From: Deinococcus cellulosilyticus NBRC 106333 = KACC 11606
GTDB taxonomy: Bacteria; Deinococcota; Deinococci; Deinococcales; Deinococcaceae
Assembly: GCF_007990775.1 (NCBI RefSeq)
Contig: NZ_BJXB01000004.1
Coordinates: 186,001 to 250,000, forward strand
DNA length: 64,000 nt
Direction of reading: 5' to 3'
Both the position numbers and the translations under genes were made by a program. Of this stretch, positions 41,481-50,516 are shown piece by piece; position 1 is the first letter of the stretch, and each line of letters opens with the position of its first letter. The notes below the pieces were generated by a model. The model saw only the letters and a list, made by a program, of their open reading frames with translations. It made no database searches and was not told the origin of the DNA.

Positions 41481-42692
41481 TCACTCGTACCTGAGGGACT
41501 CCACCGGGTCCAGCAGGGATGCCCGACTGGCCGGATAATACCCGAAGAACACCCCCACACCGAGGCTGAACAAAAAGGCCAGTCCGATGCTGCTCACCGA
41601 GGGCACCGGAGGGGTGTTGATCAGGGCACCCACCCCGTAGGCGAGCCCCAGTCCGACCAGAATTCCGATGACCCCACCTGAAATGGAGAGCAGGGTCGCT
41701 TCAATCAGAAACTGCGTACGGATGCCCAGGGGTGTTGCGCCCAGGGCCTTGCGAATCCCAATCTCGCGGGTGCGTTCCGTGACACTCACCAGCATGATGT
41801 TCATGATTCCAATGCCGCCCACCAGCAGGCTGATTCCAGCCACACCGCCCAGAAAGAGGGTGAGGGTGGAGGTGATGGTTGAAAGGGACTGGAGCACATC
41901 CGCCTGGTTCTGGATGGAGAAGTCCCGGTCTGCTTCGCTGGCGATCCTGTGCCGGGCATCGAGCAGGTCGGTGAGGTCCAGCTGCAGGTCAGAGAGGTCC
42001 TTTTCATTTGCGGCCTGGACGTAAATGGAGTTGATGTTGCCGTTCTGCTCCCGACCCAGCGTGGTCTCAAAAGTCTCAAAAGGAACGATCACCTGGGTGT
42101 TGGGGCTGGTGAACCCGCTGCTGCCCTTGTCCTCCAGAACCCCAACCACCGTGAAGGTCTGGTTGTTCAGCCGGAAGGTGCCTCCGAGGGCGTCCTCACT
42201 GGGGAACAGGGTAGAGGCGACTTCAAAGCCGATCACTGCAACCTTGCGGCGGCCCTGGGCGTCGTTCATGGTGAAGAAACTGCCCTGTTCGGGGGTGCTG
42301 TTGCGCACCGTCTCGTAATCCGGGCTGGACCCGATCACGTTGACCGACAGGTTCTCCCCATCCCTGCGGGCCTGGGTGCTGGTCTGGGCGGTGGGGGCCA
42401 CCCCCTGGATGCGCTGTGGACTGAAGGTCTGGATGGCCCGGAGGTCACTGCGGGTGAGGGTGGCCCGTGTGCTCTGCTGAACCAGTCCGGTGCGGCTGTT
42501 CGCGTCACTGCTGATGGTGAGCAGGTTGGTCCCCAGGCCTTCCAGCGAACGGGTGATGCTGCTGGTGGTGCCCGAGCCAATCCCGGTGAGGGCCACCACC
42601 GAGGCCACCCCGATGATCACCCCAAGGGCCGTGAGGATGCTGCGCATGGGGTTGGCAAGAATCGCCCGCCATGCCGTGGTGAAAACCTCCAT
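41481..42692 (-). CDS. MacB-type ABC transporter permease
   Basis: The 403-residue product has the four-helix MacB/FtsX layout: first helix in AWRAILANPMRSILTALGVIIGVASVVALTGIG, a large extracytoplasmic domain (about 45-275), and three C-terminal helices around GGVAGISLLVGGIGIMNIMLVSVTERTREIGIRKALGATP, the family signature. Mechanotransmission proteins of this type push substrate from the periplasm through an outer-membrane duct. Start 42692 has GGAGGAGG 6 nt upstream and abuts the ATPase stop, so translation is coupled. The Lol-type and MacB-type cannot be told apart by sequence alone; the operon points to MacB-like efflux. Confidence 0.88.
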   Translation of the reverse strand: MEVFTTAWRAILANPMRSILTALGVIIGVASVVALTGIGSGTTSSITRSLEGLGTNLLTISSDANSRTGLVQQSTRATLTRSDLRAIQTFSPQRIQGVAPTAQTSTQARRDGENLSVNVIGSSPDYETVRNSTPEQGSFFTMNDAQGRRKVAVIGFEVASTLFPSEDALGGTFRLNNQTFTVVGVLEDKGSSGFTSPNTQVIVPFETFETTLGREQNGNINSIYVQAANEKDLSDLQLDLTDLLDARHRIASEADRDFSIQNQADVLQSLSTITSTLTLFLGGVAGISLLVGGIGIMNIMLVSVTERTREIGIRKALGATPLGIRTQFLIEATLLSISGGVIGILVGLGLAYGVGALINTPPVPSVSSIGLAFLFSLGVGVFFGYYPASRASLLDPVESLRYE

Positions 42693-42693
42693 G

Positions 42694-43404
42694 CTACACC
42701 TCCTCCAGCAGGCCATCTCTGACCCTGAGGGTGCGGGAGGCGTGCGCCGCAATGTCTGGTTCGTGCGTGATCAGGATGACGGTGGCTCCCTCGTGGTGGA
42801 GTTCATGAAAAAGCCCCATGATCTCCTCGCCGGTGCGGGTATCGAGGGCTCCGGTGGGTTCATCGGCCAGCAACAGGCTTGGCCGGGTGATGAGTGCCCG
42901 GGCAATGGCGACCCGCTGCTTCTGCCCTCCTGAAAGCTGGGTGGGCCTGTGCTGGGCCTTGTCCGCGAGCCCCACCCGCTCAAGCAATTCAGTGGCCCGT
43001 TTTCTGCGCTGGGCAGGAGGAGCTTTCGCATAAATGAGCGGCACCTCCAGGTTCTCCAGCACCGTGAGCCTGGGGAGCAGAAAGAACGCCTGGAACACAA
43101 ACCCGACCTTCTGGTTGCGCACCCTGGCCCGCTCGGTTTCCCCGAGGCCAGTCACGTCCTGCCCGTCCAGCAAATACTGCCCGGAGCTTGCCGAATCCAG
43201 CAGGCCCAGGATGTTCATCAGGGTGGATTTGCCGCTGCCACTTGGTCCAACAATGGCCGTGAACTCGCCTTGCTGGATGTCAAAACTCACCCCGCGGAGG
43301 GCCTGAAATTCCTGCTCTCCAAGCTGGTAGCTTCGCTTGAGGTCCCGCACGGAAATCACTGTGCTTGTGCTGGTGGCCATGTGGGAGGCAGTGAGGACGG
43401 CCAT
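42694..43404 (-). CDS. MacB-type ABC transporter ATPase
   Basis: The 236-residue product carries all ABC motifs: VGPSGSGKSTLMNILG (Walker A), QLSGGQKQRVAIARAL (signature), LLLADEPTGALDTRTG (Walker B and D-loop) and ITHEPDIA (switch His). The family (LolD/MacB/FtsE) is indicated by the LMNILGLLD and ALDTRTG segments. Start ATG 43404 overlaps the adaptor stop as TGATG, with GGAGG 6 nt before it. It powers the permease encoded next. Confidence 0.92.
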   Translation of the reverse strand: MAVLTASHMATSTSTVISVRDLKRSYQLGEQEFQALRGVSFDIQQGEFTAIVGPSGSGKSTLMNILGLLDSASSGQYLLDGQDVTGLGETERARVRNQKVGFVFQAFFLLPRLTVLENLEVPLIYAKAPPAQRRKRATELLERVGLADKAQHRPTQLSGGQKQRVAIARALITRPSLLLADEPTGALDTRTGEEIMGLFHELHHEGATVILITHEPDIAAHASRTLRVRDGLLEEV

Positions 43405-44696
43405 CACTGACCTCCAGGTGTGGGTGGGAAGGTCGGGGCAGAGGAGACCGTCTTGCGGGTGGGCAAAACCACTTTCTCATCCCCGGTCAGACCGGAGGTG
43501 ATGACCACTTCGGTGCCATCGGTTTCCCCGGTTTGCACGTCTTTCACAGCTGTTTTGCCATCTGCCATCTGCACTTCCACGGTGCTCCTGCCCCCGGTGG
43601 TCTTCACGGCCCGCTTTGGGACCTTCAGCACGTCCTGCAAGGTCAACACAGTGATTTCGGCCTGGGCACTCATGCCGGGGCGCAGCAGTTGCTCTGGGTT
43701 GGAGAGCTTCACCGTCACGTAAAACACCGGGATGTTCTGCTGCAGGGTGGCTTTCGGACTGATCTCGGAGACCTTGCCCCTGAAAGTCTTGCCCGGGAAA
43801 GCGTCCAGGGTGACTTCCACCTCCTGCCCCGTCTGAACCTGACGGATGCCCGTCTCATCCACCTGCATGGGGAGTTCAAGCACCCTGTCCTGCCCGATTT
43901 CCACGGTCACAGCACTCGATGGTCCGCCCACCGTTCCAGTCACACTGAGCACCTGGCTGTCCACCGGGGCTTTCAGGGTGTGTTTCTGCAGTTGTGTTTG
44001 TGCGGTCTGCAGTGAGGTCCGGGCTGATTCCACAGAGAGACTGGCATTGTCGATGGACTGCTGGTTGCTGGTCTGCTGGGTCTGCTGGGTGTTGAGGGCG
44101 GCCTGATAGGCCACCTGCGCAGATTTGAGGGCGTCACTGGCTTTCTGCAGGGCCGTCTGTGCATCGGTGAGGGTCTGCTGGCTCACCCCACCGGCCTGAT
44201 AAAGACGCTGGTTGAGGGTGAGGGTGTCCTGGGCGGATTGCAGTTCCCGGCGAGCATTCTGCACGTTCACCCGTGCGGTTTCCACCGCCTGCTGCTGGGA
44301 GGTGGTGTTGCTGCTGGAAGACGCCCGGGAGCTTTTCAGGTTGTTTTCGGCGGTCTGCAGGCTGGTTCTGGCGTTCAGAAGGTTGTTTTCTGCTTCCTGA
44401 TCGTCCATTTTCACCAGCACCTCCCCACTTTTCACCCGGCGACCTTCCTCGATCAGGAAGGTCACGGTTCCAGAGACGTCCGGATGCAGTTCCCGCACGT
44501 CGGTGGCTTTCAGGGTGCCGGAGCCACTCACCTGCAACTGGAAATTGCCCTTGCTTACGGGCACGGTGTCCAGCACAGTGGGCATGGACCCTGGTCTTGG
44601 GAGTGCGAAAAAGCCCCCCACCAGCACCACCGGGACCAGCCACCACCACAGCCGTTTTCTGCCTTTTGGAGGGTTTTTGCGAACGGCGGTGGTCAC
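43404..44696 (-). CDS. Periplasmic adaptor (MacA/RND membrane-fusion type)
   Basis: The 430-residue product has one N-terminal membrane anchor (LWWWLVPVVLVGGFFAL), a split lipoyl-like domain (LHPDVSGTVTFLIEEGRRVKSGEVLVKMDDQEAENNL; TLKAPVDSQVLSV), a long coiled-coil hairpin between them (about 105-235, rich in Q/A/L/S), and beta-barrel parts (GQEVEVTLDAFPGKTFRGKVSEISP). It links the inner-membrane transporter to the outer-membrane channel. GTG start overlaps the preceding stop by 4 nt. Confidence 0.88.
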   Translation of the reverse strand: MTTAVRKNPPKGRKRLWWWLVPVVLVGGFFALPRPGSMPTVLDTVPVSKGNFQLQVSGSGTLKATDVRELHPDVSGTVTFLIEEGRRVKSGEVLVKMDDQEAENNLLNARTSLQTAENNLKSSRASSSSNTTSQQQAVETARVNVQNARRELQSAQDTLTLNQRLYQAGGVSQQTLTDAQTALQKASDALKSAQVAYQAALNTQQTQQTSNQQSIDNASLSVESARTSLQTAQTQLQKHTLKAPVDSQVLSVTGTVGGPSSAVTVEIGQDRVLELPMQVDETGIRQVQTGQEVEVTLDAFPGKTFRGKVSEISPKATLQQNIPVFYVTVKLSNPEQLLRPGMSAQAEITVLTLQDVLKVPKRAVKTTGGRSTVEVQMADGKTAVKDVQTGETDGTEVVITSGLTGDEKVVLPTRKTVSSAPTFPPTPGGQ

Positions 44697-45709
44697 TGCA
44701 CACCTCCCACATCCACCCCGGCAGCAACACTGAGGGTCATCAGGCTCCTGAAATAACTGTTTTCGGCCTGAAGCAGAGACAGTTCACTGTTCAGCACGCT
44801 GCCCTCGCTTTGCAGCACGTCCACTTTCGCCACCTGACCGTTCTTGAAGCGGGTCTGGGTCTGCTTCAGGCTTTCCTGGCTGTTTTGCAGGGCCTTTTGT
44901 TGCAACTGCACTTTCTTCCAGGCGTCGAGGGCCTTCTGGTGGCTGTCGTTCAGGGTGTTGATGGCGCTTTTCAGGGTGCTTTCCAGCGTGCGCTTGCGGT
45001 TCTCCAGGGTGGTTTTCGCATCCTCCAGGGTGCTTTTCGGGGTGTAATCGTTGTTGCTGAGGTTCCACTGCAACGCTGCGCTCTCCACGCTCTGCCGGGC
45101 CTGCACCACACTGCTGAGCTGCCCGGAGAGGTTCTTCTTCAGGTCCTCGAGTTTCACACCGAGGGGCCTGGGATCTGCCAGCGGTTGCGCTTCAAGGTCT
45201 GCACTGTTCCCACCGAAAAGCTTGCTCAGTTGCAGGCTGTAGATGGGCGTGGCATCCCTGGCGTTCTCCAGGCTTTGCAGGTCCGACTGGTGGGTCTGCT
45301 CGGCATTCTTCACATCAAGAGCTGTGGCGTTTTTCAGTTGCAATCGGGCCTTCTGGATGTTCAGCTTCATCAGGGAGAGCTCCACCTGTTTTGAGAGCAC
45401 CTGGATGTTCTTCTGGTTTTCGAGCAGTTGCGTGTAGCTGTTCAGCAGGGACTGCCGGGTCTGCAGTTCGGTGGCTTTCAGGTTCACTTTGGCCTGATTG
45501 AACGTCTGCTCTGCCGAGAGCAAATCTGTGGCCAGGGCGGTGGGGTCCTGCTGTTTGATGGTCCAGTCCTCCTGTGCACTGTTCAGTTCGGTGCGGGCAT
45601 TTTGCAGGTCGGTGTTGTCCCGCAGGGTGTTCTCCCAGGCGTGCTGGAAACTGAGGGGAGCGGCGAGGGCGGTGGTGGCCATGAAGACAGTGAGGGTCAG
45701 CATTTTCAT
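44693..45709 (-). CDS. Short TolC-family outer-membrane channel-like protein
   Basis: The 338-residue product has a signal peptide (MKMLTLTVFMATTALAA) and TolC-type coiled-coil helices (LLNSYTQLLENQKNIQVLSKQVELSLMKLNIQKARL; TQTRFKNGQVAKVDVLQSEGSVLNSELSLLQAENSYFRSLMTL; the FKNGQVxxxDVLQ motif is the OEP family mark). It is shorter than usual TolC proteins (about 430-490), perhaps lacking part of the beta-barrel. It overlaps the next two genes by 4 nt on each side. Confidence 0.78.
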   Translation of the reverse strand: MKMLTLTVFMATTALAAPLSFQHAWENTLRDNTDLQNARTELNSAQEDWTIKQQDPTALATDLLSAEQTFNQAKVNLKATELQTRQSLLNSYTQLLENQKNIQVLSKQVELSLMKLNIQKARLQLKNATALDVKNAEQTHQSDLQSLENARDATPIYSLQLSKLFGGNSADLEAQPLADPRPLGVKLEDLKKNLSGQLSSVVQARQSVESAALQWNLSNNDYTPKSTLEDAKTTLENRKRTLESTLKSAINTLNDSHQKALDAWKKVQLQQKALQNSQESLKQTQTRFKNGQVAKVDVLQSEGSVLNSELSLLQAENSYFRSLMTLSVAAGVDVGGVQ

Positions 45710-46998
45710 AAGGATTCTCCTGTGGCAAGGCGCAATTTGAACGCCTGCAGGTAAGCATTGCGGCGGGCCTGGACGAGATTGAAGCGGGCGGATTGCAGGC
45801 GGATTTCGGCGTCCAGCAGCTCTGCCGGGGTGATGAGGCCCAGTGACAGGCGTTTTTGCTGGATTTCCAGACCCTGCCCGGCATGCCGGACCTGCAGGGT
45901 GCCCTCCTCCACCTGTTGAACGCGCTGGAGGTAACTGTGGTACTGGGTGGTGATGTCCTGTTTCACGGTGTTGAGCGCGTCTTCCACTGCGAGAAGTTGC
46001 AGGTCCCGCTGGGCCATCAGGTTCTGCAGAGTGTAAGGCCGGGTGGGGTCGAGGGGAACGTTCAGTTGCACCCCCACCGAGTACCCCAGACCACCTGTGC
46101 CGGAAGAGCCGACGGGGTAACTCGCGGACATCCCCACACTGCCGGACTTCAGGGCAAAGTCGGTGCTGACGTTCCAGCCTCCACTGAGCTGCCCGAATTT
46201 GCCCGTCACCGTGAGGTCAGGCAGGGCGGACTGCAGTTGCTGGGCAGCGATGGCATCCTCACTGTCCTGGAGGGACAGCTTCGCTTTCTGCACATTGGGA
46301 TGCTGGTCTGCTTTCCTGAGCAGCACCTCAGGTCCAGCAAAGGCTGGGAGGGAAAGGTCAGGGGTGAGGGTGTCGCCATCCTGCACGTCCCTTCCGAGCA
46401 ACAGGGAAAGGGATTGCAGGGCTCCTTGCAGTGTGCCCTGGCTGGACTTGAGGGTGTTCTGGGCTTTCAGCACATTCAGTCGGGCATTCTCCAGCGTGTC
46501 CCGGGTGGCCTGACCGAGCAGGAGACGTTTTTCAGCGGTTTGCAGGGCAAGTTCTGCCTGCTGCAGCTGCAGTCTGGCAGCATCCACCTGCTCACGGGCG
46601 GTTTCCACCTGAAAGTACTGCTCCATCACCTGCACCTTCGCCTGCCCCAGTGCAGTCTGGGCGTCCCAGCGGGCCTGTTGCAGGGCCCGTTCAGCACTTT
46701 GCAGGTTCAGGGGGGCGTTTGCCCACGGGGCGACATCCCAGCTGGCCTTGCCTGAAAGGGTGCCACTGGTGGTGTCCGTTTTTGAATCGAAATGGCCCGT
46801 GAGGTTGAGGTTCCCCGAGAGGCTGACCGAGGGCTGCACCTGCACCAGGGCTTTCTGGTAGGTGAGTTCGGCACGCTGAAGCTTCAGGGCAGCGGTTCTG
46901 GTGGCACTGGTGGGGACCTGCAAGGCGGCATCCAGGGTGATGGGGGTGGCGAGGGCACCGCCGAGCAGACCCAGGGTGATCAGGATCAGTCGTCTCAT
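45706..46998 (-). CDS. TolC-family outer-membrane channel protein
   Basis: The 430-residue product has a signal peptide (MRRLILITLGLLGGALA) and two OEP repeats with the typical helix phrases: QVMEQYFQVETAREQVDAARLQLQQAELALQTAEKRLLLGQATRDTLENARLNVLKAQNTLKSSQGTL and VRHAGQGLEIQQKRLSLGLITPAELLDAEIRLQSARFNLVQARRNAYLQAFKL. It should form the outer-membrane tunnel of the efflux complex. First gene of the five-gene operon, divergent from a two-component system whose regulator probably controls it. Confidence 0.85.
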   Translation of the reverse strand: MRRLILITLGLLGGALATPITLDAALQVPTSATRTAALKLQRAELTYQKALVQVQPSVSLSGNLNLTGHFDSKTDTTSGTLSGKASWDVAPWANAPLNLQSAERALQQARWDAQTALGQAKVQVMEQYFQVETAREQVDAARLQLQQAELALQTAEKRLLLGQATRDTLENARLNVLKAQNTLKSSQGTLQGALQSLSLLLGRDVQDGDTLTPDLSLPAFAGPEVLLRKADQHPNVQKAKLSLQDSEDAIAAQQLQSALPDLTVTGKFGQLSGGWNVSTDFALKSGSVGMSASYPVGSSGTGGLGYSVGVQLNVPLDPTRPYTLQNLMAQRDLQLLAVEDALNTVKQDITTQYHSYLQRVQQVEEGTLQVRHAGQGLEIQQKRLSLGLITPAELLDAEIRLQSARFNLVQARRNAYLQAFKLRLATGESL

Positions 46999-47071
46999 GC
47001 CAGACAGTGTGTGGTACGAACTTCAAGAGGTGATGCATCTGCTGTGAATTTTGGATGAAAGTGAAAATGAC

Positions 47072-47085
47072 TTCCTGGACAGGAA
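47072..47085. promoter_or_regulatory. Dyad in the divergent efflux/two-component intergenic region
   Basis: TTCCTG, 2 nt, CAGGAA. The only clear dyad in the 237-nt space between the efflux operon and the regulator gene, so a candidate response-regulator site. Confidence 0.4.
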
Positions 47086-47235
47086 ATTCCGTTTTCTATG
47101 GCAGGGAATGACCAGTTCTGGCTGCCCAGCATCGGGCTGCAGCAAGGATTTCCGGGTTTTTTCTGAAAGGGCTTTGTGAATGTTCCTTCAAAAAACCTTC
47201 TTTTCCCCTTCAACACACTCCCTACAATAAGAAGC

Positions 47236-47919
47236 ATGCACAGCATCCTGATTGTGGAAGACGAAAACGACCTCGCGGAAGTGCTGGTGCGCTACCTGCA
47301 GATGGAGGGTCACCACACCGAGCGGGCCAAGGATGGGGAAGAGGGGCTTTCCCTGTGGCGGGCCGCCCAGCCGGATCTGGTGATCCTTGACATCATGCTT
47401 CCCCGCCTGAACGGACTGGAGGTGCTGCGCACCATCCGGCAGAGCCGCAAACGCACCGCCGTGATCATGCTGACCGCCCGCGCAGAGGAAATCGACCACG
47501 TGCTGGGGCTGGAACTCGGAGCGGATGATTACGTGGTCAAACCCTTCAGGCCCCGTGAACTGATGGCCCGCATCAAGGCGGTGCTCAGGCGCACCCGGCA
47601 ACAGGAGGACCACGATGACCGCCCCATCCGGGTGGGTGCGCTGGAACTGGACGTGTCCCGCTTCACTGCGAAAATGGCCGGGAAGAAACTGGAGGTCACC
47701 CCGGCAGAATTCCGCCTGCTGCTGACCCTGGCCCGCAGTCCAGGACGGGTGTTCAGCCGCCAGGAACTGATTGCCGAGGCCCTGCCCGAGTCGGACGCGA
47801 TGGACCGGGTGGTGGATGCCCACATGATGCACCTCAGGCAGAAGATGGTGCGCCTTGATCCCACGCCCCTCCTGGTGACCGTGCGGGGAGCAGGGTACAA
47901 ACTGGGTGAAGAAGGGTGA
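47236..47919 (+). CDS. OmpR/PhoB-type response regulator
   Basis: The 227-residue product has a receiver domain with phospho-acceptor Asp52 (VILDIMLPRLNGLEV), TARAEE and the Lys of VVKPFRPRE, then a winged-helix output domain (VGALELDVSRFTAKMAGKKLEVTPAEFRLLLTLARSPGRVFSRQELIAE ... VVDAHMMHLRQKM ... VRGAGYKLGEEG). TACAAT (47223-47228) lies 7 nt before the ATG, so it is probably leaderless. It overlaps the kinase gene by 4 nt and is divergent from the efflux operon, its likely target. Confidence 0.92.
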   Translation: MHSILIVEDENDLAEVLVRYLQMEGHHTERAKDGEEGLSLWRAAQPDLVILDIMLPRLNGLEVLRTIRQSRKRTAVIMLTARAEEIDHVLGLELGADDYVVKPFRPRELMARIKAVLRRTRQQEDHDDRPIRVGALELDVSRFTAKMAGKKLEVTPAEFRLLLTLARSPGRVFSRQELIAEALPESDAMDRVVDAHMMHLRQKMVRLDPTPLLVTVRGAGYKLGEEG

Positions 47920-48992
47920 AGCGGGGCAGCATTTACCTGCGCCTGCTGGGTGTGATGCTGTTTCTCACCATCTCCACCCCGGTGGTGGCTTTCCTGATGA
48001 CCGCTTACACCATCTCCGTGACGGTGCAGGGGGACGTGTGGAACTTTTTTCCCAAACAGGAGTGGCCCACCCCTGAAGCGCAGGTTCTGGGGGAACGCCT
48101 GCGCTGGAACGCCCTGTGGGCCGCCCTGATCAGCGCTGGACTGGCCTCCATGGTGGCCCTGGTGCTGGCCCGGGGCATTGCACAACCCCTGGTGCAGGTG
48201 GGGCAGGCCGCGCGCAAGATCACCGATGGCAACCTCTCTGCCCGTGCACCTGCTTCCCCGCAGATGCTGGGGCAGGAGGCGGCAGAACTGGTGCAGCACT
48301 TCAATGAAATGGCAGAGGGTCTGGAAAAGCTGGAAGCGGGCCGCAAACGCATGATGGCCGACATTGCCCACGAACTGCGCACCCCTCTGGCCGTCTTGCA
48401 GGCCCGACTGGACGGCCTGGAAGATGGCATGCTGACCTTTGATCAGCAGGAGGCCCGCAAACTCTCCCTGCAGGTGGGCATGCTCAACCGTCTGGTGGAA
48501 GACCTGCGGCTCCTCACCCTGGCAAACACCGGGCAACTCCCTGTTCAGCAGGAAGCAGTCAACCTGAAAGTCCTTTTTGAGGATGTGATTTCCTCATTTG
48601 CCATCCGGGCAGAGCAAAACCAGCTCACGCTCACCCTGCAGGTCCCTGCAGAAGACGTGACCCTCACAGGAGATGCAGACCGACTTGCCCAGGTGCTCTC
48701 CAATTTGCTGGAAAACAGCCTCAGGCACGCCCGCAGCCAAATTGAAGTGCAGGTGTTCTCCTCTGGGACATTCAGTGTGGAAGACGATGGTCAGGGGGTG
48801 CCTGAGCAGGAACTTTCCCGCATTTTTGAATTGTATTACCGCACCGATGAATCCCGTTCCCGTGAAAAAGGAGGAAGTGGCCTGGGGTTGCCCCTGGTGC
48901 AGGCTTTCTTGCAGGCCCATGGTGGACATGCCACCGCAGAAAAGGGACAGTGGGGGGGCCTGAAAGTCACCTGCCAGATTCGTGTGAATTGA
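47916..48992 (+). CDS. Sensor histidine kinase
   Basis: The 358-residue product has two membrane helices (about 8-32 and 67-90) around a short sensor loop of about 35 residues, a HAMP domain (ARGIAQPLVQVGQAARKITDGNLSARA), the phospho-acceptor His in MMADIAHELRTPLAVLQAR, and ATPase motifs LSNLLENSLRHA, VEDDGQGVPEQE and GGSGLGLPLVQAFLQAHGG. The small sensor loop suggests detection of an envelope or membrane signal. GTG start overlaps the regulator stop. Confidence 0.92.
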   Translation: MKRGSIYLRLLGVMLFLTISTPVVAFLMTAYTISVTVQGDVWNFFPKQEWPTPEAQVLGERLRWNALWAALISAGLASMVALVLARGIAQPLVQVGQAARKITDGNLSARAPASPQMLGQEAAELVQHFNEMAEGLEKLEAGRKRMMADIAHELRTPLAVLQARLDGLEDGMLTFDQQEARKLSLQVGMLNRLVEDLRLLTLANTGQLPVQQEAVNLKVLFEDVISSFAIRAEQNQLTLTLQVPAEDVTLTGDADRLAQVLSNLLENSLRHARSQIEVQVFSSGTFSVEDDGQGVPEQELSRIFELYYRTDESRSREKGGSGLGLPLVQAFLQAHGGHATAEKGQWGGLKVTCQIRVN

Positions 48993-49029
48993 ATCTCAAG
49001 CCGTCCTGATTCTTCATTCAATTCAAAAA

Positions 49030-49058
49030 CCGCCCATTTCTCGCTGGGCGGCTTTTTT
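49030..49058 (+). terminator. Terminator after the kinase gene
   Basis: CCGCCCA, 8-nt loop, TGGGCGG, then CTTTTTTC. Lies 38 nt past the kinase stop. Confidence 0.8.
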
Positions 49059-49090
49059 CTGCTTGGGGGGCAGAATTTGTGGCCTGATTT

Positions 49091-49567
49091 TCAGCCTTTC
49101 GGAGCTTTTGCCATGCCGGGCATCTTCACGAACATGGGAGGTTTGATGCCCATCAGGCGCAGCATCGTCCAGACCTGCCCTTTGTGGTGGATGTCATGCT
49201 CTCTCAGCATGTCCATCACCTGAAAGAGCGGCAGGTGCACGTTGGGGAAGGCTTCGACAGTTTTGGAGAGCTGTTCAGGGGTGGTCTGTGAGAGAAACGC
49301 CGTGGTCTGCTCGGTGAGCTGCTGGTACCTGTTCACAGCGTCCTGAAGGGTGGGGGAAGGCTCCAGACGCACACGGGGCTCTTTGCGGGCAGAGGCCAGC
49401 ATCATGGTGTTGGTCTGCGAGAGGTGATCGATCAGGTTCTTCACAGACATTCCACCCTCCCAGGCTGTGAAGTTCCCCTGGTCTTCGCTGAGGTTCTGCA
49501 CAGCTTCGATCAGGGCGAGGCGGTGGGCAAGCAGGCTGTGGGTGTACTGTTCAGGGCTGTAAGGCAT
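49091..49567 (-). CDS. DinB-family protein
   Basis: The 158-residue product is a four-helix DinB/YfiT-type protein: MPYSPEQYTHSLLAHRLALIEAVQNLSEDQ with HLSQTN (first His) and the C-terminal EHDIHHKGQVWTMLRLMGI pair of His, the usual metal triad. Members are thiol-dependent transferases or of unknown role; many expanded in Deinococcus. CAGGAG lies 8 nt before ATG 49567. It overlaps the end of the upstream NmrA-like gene. Confidence 0.82.
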   Translation of the reverse strand: MPYSPEQYTHSLLAHRLALIEAVQNLSEDQGNFTAWEGGMSVKNLIDHLSQTNTMMLASARKEPRVRLEPSPTLQDAVNRYQQLTEQTTAFLSQTTPEQLSKTVEAFPNVHLPLFQVMDMLREHDIHHKGQVWTMLRLMGIKPPMFVKMPGMAKAPKG

Positions 49568-50435
49568 GGTTTTTCTCCTGGGTTTGAATTCGGGGTGGCC
49601 AGCAGGACTGCATGTCCCTGGCAAACTCGGCGAAGGTCGTGGGGGGCGTTCCCAGCAGGTCTTGAAGGTCCGTGCTGACCCGTCCTGCACGGCCCAGACG
49701 GGCGGTGGTGTAGATCACCATCATGATCATGATGAAATCCCACTTGGTGTTTTTCTGTCTCCAGTGCTGAACAAACTCAAAAAGTCCGGGGTTGTCGTAC
49801 TTGATGTTGCGCCCGAGTTCCCTGGACAGGATCTCTGCCACCTCAAAGTAGGTGAGGGCTTCGCTGCCGGTCAGGTCATAACCACGGGTTTCAGAGGGAG
49901 GATGTTTGAAGAGCTGTTTTGCTGCCCGGGCAATGTCGCGGGTGTCCACAAAGCTGGTTCTGCCGTGTCCTGCAGGCATCTTCAGGTGCCCGTCAATGAC
50001 CTCCTCACGGTGGGTGGTCATGAGGTTCTGCATGAAAAACGAGGCCCGTAGAAAGCTCGCCGTTAAAGGGAGGTTCTGCAGGTGTTTTTCAATCTGGTGG
50101 TGAGGCGCAGCCGGGTTCTGGGGGGCACCCAGCAGGGAAAGGTACACCATGTGTTCGATTTTGCGGTGGGCACAGTGATCCAGGAAGGGGTACATGCGAA
50201 CTTTCAGGCTGCCCTGCCCTGGTGGAAGCACCACAAACACCTGATTCACCCCTTCAAGGGCTCTGGCGTAGGTGTCCGGGTTCTGAAAATCAAATTTCAC
50301 CCAGGGGTGGTTGCCGTGGCGTTGAGCCGCCTGAACGGGATCGCGCACAGCTGCCCTGTAGGGCATTTTTGCTTGCTGCAACTCATGCAGTAGGGGGTTT
50401 CCGACATTTCCGGTGGCTCCGGTGACCAGGATCAT
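49551..50435 (-). CDS. NmrA-like NAD(P)-binding protein
   Basis: The 294-residue product is an atypical short-chain dehydrogenase: MILVTGATGNVGNPLLHELQ (nucleotide-binding GxxGxxG), AAVRDP, FVVLPPGQGS, YLSLLGAPQNPAAPHHQIEKHL and FLRASFFMQNL, the usual NmrA/azoreductase-like series. It probably binds NADPH and acts as a quinone or redox sensor or reductase. Start 50435 is preferred over the TTG upstream extension. It is divergent in sense from nothing nearby; a tandem HxlR regulator lies just upstream on the same strand and may control it. Confidence 0.8.
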   Translation of the reverse strand: MILVTGATGNVGNPLLHELQQAKMPYRAAVRDPVQAAQRHGNHPWVKFDFQNPDTYARALEGVNQVFVVLPPGQGSLKVRMYPFLDHCAHRKIEHMVYLSLLGAPQNPAAPHHQIEKHLQNLPLTASFLRASFFMQNLMTTHREEVIDGHLKMPAGHGRTSFVDTRDIARAAKQLFKHPPSETRGYDLTGSEALTYFEVAEILSRELGRNIKYDNPGLFEFVQHWRQKNTKWDFIMIMMVIYTTARLGRAGRVSTDLQDLLGTPPTTFAEFARDMQSCWPPRIQTQEKNHALQP

Positions 50436-50516
50436 GGGGACCTGACTTTCCCGTTCCTTGTGGAACAAAAAGTGGTGTGAGACAATTTATGGTATAACAC
50501 GATCTGGCAACAACAA

